Shown here: piece after piece, positions 57,558 through 64,000 of the stretch
Numbering within the stretch: position 1 is the stretch's first letter
Layout of the letters: each line of letters opens with the position of its first letter
Assembly: GCF_022201045.2 (NCBI RefSeq)
Contig: NC_068558.1
Coordinates: 13,979,501 to 14,043,500, forward strand
Length of the DNA: 64,000 nucleotides
DNA from: Citrus sinensis
Lineage: Eukaryota > Streptophyta > Magnoliopsida > Sapindales > Rutaceae
Reading direction: 5' to 3'
Notes under the pieces: model-generated
The model's input: the letters and a program-made list of their open reading frames with translations, nothing else
Told to the model about the DNA's origin: nothing
Databases searched by the model: none
Translations under genes and position numbers: made by a program

Positions 57558-57580
57558 TATCAAGGCTGATGCTACAATAC

Positions 57581-57649
57581 CTGCATGTATCAGATACATG
57601 CAGGTTTTATGGCCGTTGGATTCAATACAATGAATCCAACGGCCATAAA
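57581..57649. repeat. Two adjacent perfect palindromes/hairpins
   Basis: 57581-57603 is a perfect 11-base inverted repeat around a single base. 57606-57623 and 57632-57649 are perfect 18-base inverted arms with an 8-base loop. They stand at the start of DNA leading to the Ulp1-type pseudogene and could be the terminal structure of that transposon. Confidence 0.85.
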
Positions 57650-57839
57650 TGAATTTAAACAATAAATAATTAAAAAAATATAAAAAACTTGAAACCTATA
57701 GAATCAGTCTCAACACACACCAAACCCCCTCAACACACATCAAACCCAGGCATATATATTTGTTGGGAAAAAAAACAAACAAAAGGCTCTCACCTCACGC
57801 GGGAAATCAATTTCTTCTTCCCTCCCTCCTCACTCACGG

Positions 57840-57909
57840 CTCATGACTCCCTCTCCCTCTCCCTCTTCACTCACCCTCACGGGTCCCTCTCCCTCTCCCT
57901 CTCCCTCGT
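57840..57909 (+). repeat. (CCCTCT)n simple-sequence region
   Basis: Repeated tccctc units interrupted once, in a pyrimidine-rich leader before the gene at 58326. An open frame across it (57689-58144) is low complexity. Confidence 0.7.
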
Positions 57910-58325
57910 CATTCACTCTCTCACCTGTAGTCCCAACGACGGCGCTTTCCGGCGAGGACACGCGGAGGTTGATCTCTATTGGCGGCAAGGATTTGTAGCT
58001 ATAGATTCACAACCCACTCAATTCCCGTCAGCCCATTCTAAGTCGTTGTTAGGCCATCTCTGCAGTCCACCTACGGTAATGAGACATGGGTATCATGGGA
58101 TTTGTTTGGTATCATTATATTTGTTGATCGAGTGTTTTATTTGATGTGGTAAGAAGAATCATTCGCCTCTCATATTTAAAAATTACAGCTTTTATCATGT
58201 AAGTTTATTAGTGCGTATTGTTGGGTAATGTAATAATTTACATGGATTTAGAATTCGTGGAGAGAGTTTGATGAAATTATCAGTGTGTATTGACAGGGGA
58301 CATAATTTTTAGTGTACACAGTATA

Positions 58326-61300
58326 ATGGGTAAGCGTAAGGCCAATGTCGCAGATGACATTAATATTCAGTCTAAGAAGCTGGATCCTCCGAGGCTGGGC
58401 AAGCATTCGTACATATACTACTTGTAAGAAACTAATTCATTGTTGAATTTTATTATTGACATTCTGTAGTCATTTCAGTTTAACACTGCAATAATTTTAA
58501 TTGACATATAAGAAACTGATATTTGATATTATTTTTCTATCTACAGCAAGATAGAATCCCAAAAGTTAAAAGAGGAAGGTGTGAAGGTGGATGAAACGGT
58601 TTGTAGACAACTTTTCTATGTTGCAGCCTACTAACTAATAGTTTGGTTGATGATTGGCCAATGAATTTTTTTTTTGAGTGTAGGTTAAGGGGCGTATACG
58701 TGACAAATGGTTGAAACTTAGCGTGAAAGATAAAGCCGAATTCATCAACAGTTATAATGAAAAGGCTGAAATGAACTCGAGATTGGCCAGTGGATTGTTA
58801 AGTGAACCGATTCCAACAATGGAGAACAATTCTGATAAGGGTAATCACCTATGTCGATGTAGTGTTTTGCGGTTCTCCAACATTGTTTCTTCGTTATCTA
58901 TTGAACAGCAAGATGCTGTGAGAGAAATTGGTTTTGGAAGCTTGTTAGGTTTAAAATGTGGGCGACTTAGGCAAGATTTATGTAGATTGTTAGTTAAGCA
59001 ATGTAACGTAGATAAGCGGTCGATAACAGTCCATGGAAAGGAATACAAGCTTACTCCGGAAACTTTTACAAGCGTGATGGGTGTTGGTGACGGAGGAACA
59101 CCGATTGTGCTTGGTGGTGAAGATAGTGAAATTACTGACTTATGAGCCAAGTATTGCTCAGGAAAGAAAGGCATCCCAATAGGTAGTTTAGATGAAATAT
59201 TAAAGACAAATAGTTGTGCAGATGAAGATTTCTGTATTCTATTTAGTCTATTTGCGATTGGAACTATTTTGTGTCCAACTATAGCTACATACATCAACCC
59301 ATCATACCTTTCTGCTTTAAAAGACGTGAGTAACATTCGCGACATAAATTGGGCCAGCTGGTCTTTCAATTTTTTATGGGAAGAAGTTTCAAAGTTCAAC
59401 GAAAATAAAATTTCCTCGATGAGCGGATGCGTTATATTTTTAATGGTATGATTTATTTACTAATTTGTATTCTCGTTAGTTAAACGATTATGGTATTATC
59501 GATTATTATTTCCGTATTAACTAATTTTTTGTTGTTTGCAGTTGTTCTACATGTCATCAACTAAGTTTCAGCTTTCTTCTGTTGCCGAGAATGGATGTCC
59601 TCTTAGTGCATGGACTGATAGTGAAATAAAAAGATTCCTCAAGTGGCGACAAAAGTATGGTGACTTTGAGAGCAATGCGGTTTGTTCCCTTCTATAATTG
59701 TATAGTGTTTTGTAGTTATGTTATTAAATTGAATAGATTATTTATGGATATTTGTAGTTAATGCAGGTTCTGATGCGAGAAATCAGTTGCAGCTCATCAG
59801 GTGCTCAAAGTGAAGGACAAATTGACGATGGTGACGCCGCAAGGCAGCATCCATTTCATGCTATATTAGCAGTAATGGATAGAATGGAGGAACATATGAG
59901 AAGAAATAATGATTTAGTATAAAAAAATGGGCTTGAAAATGGATTCTCTTACTGAAAAGGTTGAAAAGTTAGAACGAGCATATTTTCGTCAAGAAGGAGC
60001 AAATGTCGCTGATAATAATCAATCACCTCCTACATATACTAGTGCCGAGGCAATTGATGATCCAATCTTTTCCTCTCCGAATATGGAGATGCACCCACCT
60101 ATCCCTGCAGTTGTCACGCTTTCAGATCTAGTACGGAAAAAGCGTACGCCCATCGAAGTTAAAGAACGAAAAGCTTTGTACCTCATTACATCCACTGATG
60201 AAGAGGTTGTCCTAAAAGAAAAGTTGGCAGAAGTATTGCAAGACGCGATGAAGCCTAAATTAGTGCCAGAACTTTAAGATGAGGTATACATAGAGTAATA
60301 ATTTGTTAACTTTTGTCTAAACTATATATGATTTAGTCTAATATTTTTATTCTTTCTTTGTCTTGAATAAATATGTAGTCTTTCGCGCAACAAGAGAAGA
60401 AATGCAACAGCCGCAAGATTTTAATCCGCTGTCTTTAGGCCCTCCTCGGCCATACAGAAATTGAAAACCAGGGCAGTACCAATTGTCCCCGTATGATCAA
60501 GTCTCACGCAGTCCAAAGCCAAAATATTGAGCGGGCCCTTTTTTCTTGAATGAGCCGGTAACCCTCGATCAATTGAAGATGCTCCAATATGGATTTGACA
60601 AAAGTGCTAGCCTAGAGTAACAATACCTTCATGGCCACTCATCAAGCTCTTTTCGTTTAATATATTGCCATAGTTATTTGATTTTGTTAATATATCATGT
60701 GATTAACATACTGTGAAATAATTGTGCGATCAAGTCATGAGGATATCACTTGGCGAGGCTTGTTATCACTTTTGCCCGATGCATCACTTGATGATGAGGT
60801 TTGTTCGTAATTTGACTTTAATGATGAAATTGTAATTAATAAAACCAATTATAATTGTTCTTGTGTTTAGATTTTTGCATGATGAGTGATTACCTTACAC
60901 GACGTGAGTCGTGCAAAAGCCACGGGCAACCAATTAGCTAGTTCCTACCAACAAGATATGCAGTTGCTGATCCGTTCCTGTCTTTGTTTTTCATATCCTT
61001 TTTCTCATCATTAACTACGGTAATTTCAGTTGTGTTTTATATGAATTTGATGTGATGAATATGTAGCAATTTGCTACAATGCCAAATGCACATTTAGATG
61101 GTTTTAAGGTTGCCTCATAATACCGCAAACGTTACATGTATGACCTGCACCGGTGCCATCAGGTAGCGTGTGTGTTTGTTAAAATGATTTTTCGTTATGT
61201 TCGATATTATGTATGGTAAAAGTGACCCAAAGTTGTTCTTGCATAGATCTTTGTTCCCATGCACGATGGTGGCCACCATTGATTTATGTTGTTGGTTAAA

Positions 61301-61984
61301 ATTAAAGACAAACAAGCGGAGATCTGGGATCCACTACCGGATGCACGACGGACACGAGATCGAGAAATCCAAGTGAATAGTATTGTAAGTCCAACTAATG
61401 TTTGATAAAAACGATGAGTTTAGTTTTCTGGCTATTGTGTTATTAATACATGTGATGTATTTTTGCACTTGAAAATAGTTACACTTGGTGGATGCTATAC
61501 TTCATGCCGTTGTGGATGCTACATATTCAGTATCTTGGAGTTTCTTGTCATTTGTAGTGACCCATGGGGAAGGAGTTCCACGGCAATCTAACGGTTTTGA
61601 TTGTGGAGTTTACGTCATCAAATTTATGGATACTCCTGGAATCATCACTAACAAATCGTATATAGTACGCTCCCTTATTCGCCTTATGTGGTTTCTTGGT
61701 TTATTTAACTACTGTTGTTGGGCCACTGACATGATGAAAGTGCATGATTATTTCCGCAGCATGACTCACAGAATGTTCGGGTGCAACTTGCGTTACAACT
61801 TATAGACTCTCCGTTCAACGAACAACGCGATCAATTATTGACGTTGGCTAATGCACACTACAGTAACGCTGCAACATACATAAATGAATCGAAGCTTGCA
61901 TCAACAGTGAAGGCTCGTAATGTGTCCACCAGAAAAGGTCATAAGAACAGTTGCACAAAACGTCGTTTCAGGCAGAAGGTCTGA
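58326..61984 (+). pseudogene. Transposon-associated DUF1985 / Ulp1-protease-like gene, broken
   Basis: A multi-exon reading is visible: 58326-58423, 58547-58598, 58684-59445, 59542-59679 and from 59767. MGKRKANVADD starts it. The DUF1985-like body includes GFGSLLGLKCGRLRQDLC and FCILFSLFAIGTILCPT. A later coiled segment (LTEKVEKLERAYF) lies near 59945. The Ulp1 cysteine-protease end follows: FVPMHDGGHH near 61252-61280, AEIWDPLPDAR near 61316 and QSNGFDCGVYVIKFMD near 61588-61635. Lesions: TGA at 59143-59145, a frameshift in an A-run near 59922, and TGA right after the GGHH motif where Trp is expected. Such genes travel in Mutator-like and related plant transposons. No transposase was found here. 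Confidence 0.7.
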
Positions 61985-62515
61985 GATTGTTGTGAACATA
62001 GATTATGATAATTTTTTTGCTGACTTCATCCACAACTCTAAACTTTTGCTAAATTTACCTTGTAACTGGATTGACATACGAGTCATGTAAATTGTTTTGA
62101 TGATCCAAAGGCGTAGAGGGATTAATGGGGCAATTATGATTTTTTCCTTCGACAACTGGTTGTCTTAATTAATACATGTTGAAAGGAAGATAATTGTTGT
62201 AAATGTTGCTATTATCACTAAGTACGCAAAATATATTATTACATTGTCATTGTTCACTTCTTACATGATAATATAACTCAATGATTTCCAAAAAGTTCGT
62301 TCTGCCCCCTCGGTTCAGATCCAAAAAGTGCATCATTAGCAATCATCCCCCATCCTCCAAGTATGTGTACCGTCCTCAACTAAGCATAATGTAAATTTGA
62401 GTTAGTTAAACAACGTAAGAAAGTTTGCCAAGCAAATTCATATATCATGGGAAATCACTTACAAGTTATTATGAGGCCACCAATTATAGTATGTGCTTGC
62501 ATCGGTTTGTGTATG
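61985..62515. other. Spacer after the Ulp1-like pseudogene
   Basis: AT-rich, about 530 bp, no coding or repeat structure recognised. Confidence 0.4.
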
Positions 62516-62945
62516 GGTGCTCACTGGAAGGGAAACGTGTAGCCTCTAAAATTGTGGAGGCTAGCCGTTACTCTATGAGTGCTCACTAGAGGGGAAATGA
62601 CTAGCCTCTAAAATTTAAGAGGCTAGCCTATTTCGCGTTGGGGCTCACTGGAGGGGAAACGGCTAGCCTAAAAAATTTAAGAGGCTAGCTTTTTTCGCGT
62701 TGGGGCTCACTGGAGGGGAAACGACTAGCCTCTAAATTTGTGGAGGCTAGCCGTTTGTGTATGGATGCTCACCATTAGCGAAAACGGCTAACCTTTAAAC
62801 TTTAGAGGCTAGCCGTTTTCGCTTTTGGTGCTCTTTGGACATTAAACGACTAGCCTCTAAAAATAAAAGGCTAGCCATTTTCTCTTACTAGAGTTTCTGG
62901 AACATGAACGGCCACCCTATTATTTTGTAAAGGTTAGTCAGGTTC
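62516..62945. repeat. Tandem array of about seven ~61-bp hairpin-forming units
   Basis: Units begin near 62518, 62581, 62642, 62704, 62766, 62829 and 62890. Each has gctcactggaggggaaacg-type lead sequence, then ggctagcctctaaa, a short A/T spacer and the inverse tttagaggctagcc, so every unit folds into a stem. Similarity decays toward the right end. This could be a subterminal transposon repeat or a small satellite. Confidence 0.85.
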
Positions 62946-63169
62946 AAAGCAATAAAACTGTTCATCTTCGCCTTCACAAAACCGGTCAGCCACTTCTATC
63001 TCTAAAAGCCGAATCCTCTTTCCCACGTTCTCAACCGAAAGATCCACCGTTTATAATCAGTTCATAGCCCAAATTCAACCTTAGAAATCATATCCCACCA
63101 TTTGCTCTTGCTAAATTTAACCCTCGAAACCGAAAAACCCTAGGTTGTAAACCCCTTTGACTTCGGCAA
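62946..63169 (+). other. 5' flank of the plant-transposon protein gene
   Basis: C/A-rich leader-like DNA with no ORF; probably the 5' UTR of the following relic. Confidence 0.3.
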
Positions 63170-64000
63170 ATGTTTACCGAAATTGAACCCACTTCAAGGC
63201 CATGTAGAGCGAAAGACAAAGGGAAAGAGGCGATTCTAGCGCCCAAACGGACACGGAAGGATGGCGGCCCTATAGAACAACTGATTTTGAATCAAGACAC
63301 TTCCTGGACAAGCGTTTGGCCACCCGTTTTCGCCAAAGATTCATGACCCATAAGGTACTTGATACGTTCTATATTGTGCCTGATTGTCTTCGTAGCCTTA
63401 GTATTAGCAATGGTAATTTATTGCAATTGTTGGAGGAAGTTAGTTGGATTAATGCGCTTACGATTAATGAGAATGTGTATCCTGACTTGGTGAAAGTATT
63501 TTACTCGAATATGGATACTTCCGCGGAGAAAGAGAATCGAGTAATCACCAACGTTAGAGGAGTTTTGATTGAATTTGATGATATTGAATTGAATTCTATC
63601 CTAGGAACCTCCGAAGATGGGTTAGAAATATATTCTGCTAGGAAAGTTCCTAGTATTGATAACTTTGTTCATGTTGATGCCGTTAAAAACATTTGTAGGC
63701 TCATTGATCTTTCTGATGAGGTCTGTACAATTCATTTCTGTGCTCAATGTCTATGCCTTCAATCGCGTATTTTACATCGTATAATTTAGAATATTGTCCT
63801 TCCTAGGTCGGGCCACTTAGATGATGTTACCCACATGGATGTTGCTTTGATTGATTCTATCCTCAGGCATCGGTCGGTTAGCCTCGGATAAACTATTATA
63901 CGCACCATGCTTTCCATACCTAACTTAATCAGTCGTACTCTTCCATATGGAAATTTCATCACGCAAATCCTTAAATACTTTAGGGTGCCCATAAACGAAC
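63170..64000 (+). pseudogene. Putative plant transposon protein (PF20167-like), partial at window edge
   Basis: ATG at 63170 reads MFTEIEPTSRPCRAKDKGKE then KRTRKDGG. A one-base shift near 63260 moves to the frame RTTDFESRHFLDKRLATRFRQRFM, which continues to 63789 (LLEEVSWINALT, VYPDLVKVFYSNM, VITNVRGVLIEF). A stop at 63787 is followed in the same general layout by LPRSGHLDDVTHMDVALIDSIL, another stop, and SRTLPYGNFITQILKYFRV up to the window end. This succession matches what I remember of the 'putative plant transposon protein' domain. Function unknown in the family. At least two lesions are present, and the 3' end lies outside the window. Confidence 0.65.

Noticed and set aside
57689..58144. 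151-codon frame before the Ulp1-like gene
   Set aside because: Driven by CCCTCT repeats; more likely 5' leader sequence.
1..64000. tRNA, rRNA or CRISPR features
   Set aside because: Nothing with cloverleaf, rRNA core or spaced-repeat structure was recognised; the tRNA-Asp matches are only 18-base primer sites.

Overview
The window is plant nuclear DNA, almost certainly from a dicot. It has GT-AG introns, a chloroplast BASS transporter, SRG1-type 2-oxoglutarate dioxygenases, LTR retrotransposons primed by tRNA-Asp, hAT and Mutator-like relics, and AT-rich spacers. I cannot name the species. A citrus-like (Sapindales) genome would fit, but that is only an impression.

Layout. 1-4964: spacer with three inverted-repeat elements (2536-3318, 3580-3887, 3904-4705). 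4965-8151: intact seven-exon BASS1-like plastid transporter. 9575-10661: intact two-exon PHD + extended-PHD nuclear protein. 11954-56450: scattered tandem array of six SRG1-like dioxygenase copies. Two of them (30939-33067 and 34417-36461) keep full coding capacity; the other four are broken. The array is split by transposons. 14492-26625: young, nearly intact Athila-type Ty3/gypsy element. 27040-28532: probable solo LTR. 39345-47650: nested stack (truncated gypsy LTR, copia relic, hAT relic, solo LTR). 47700-54802: degenerate antisense Athila-type element. 57561-64000: Ulp1/DUF1985-type transposon-linked pseudogene, an array of hairpin repeats, and a second plant-transposon protein cut by the window end.

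Most interesting is the element at 14492-26625. Its LTRs are equal in length (1217 bp), differ at about seven sites by eye, and are flanked by a perfect GCCAC target duplication. After gag-pol it carries three extra open frames. The third, 22844-23512, is a full-length relative of plant LOG (LONELY GUY) cytokinin-activating enzymes with an altered catalytic motif. The second, 21963-22520, has an arginine-rich stretch followed by a four-cysteine cluster, and resembles the C4 zinc-finger nucleic-acid-binding proteins of carlavirus-type plant RNA viruses. The first, 21588-21821, is a small unrecognised basic/coiled protein. Athila elements usually carry an env-like gene in this position. A retrotransposon with a host hormone-enzyme homologue next to a virus-like cysteine-rich protein is the best candidate here for an undescribed system.

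The dioxygenase array shows birth and death of a specialised-metabolism family: block duplication (30740-34200 versus 54803-57560), donor-site loss, internal deletion and transposon interruption.
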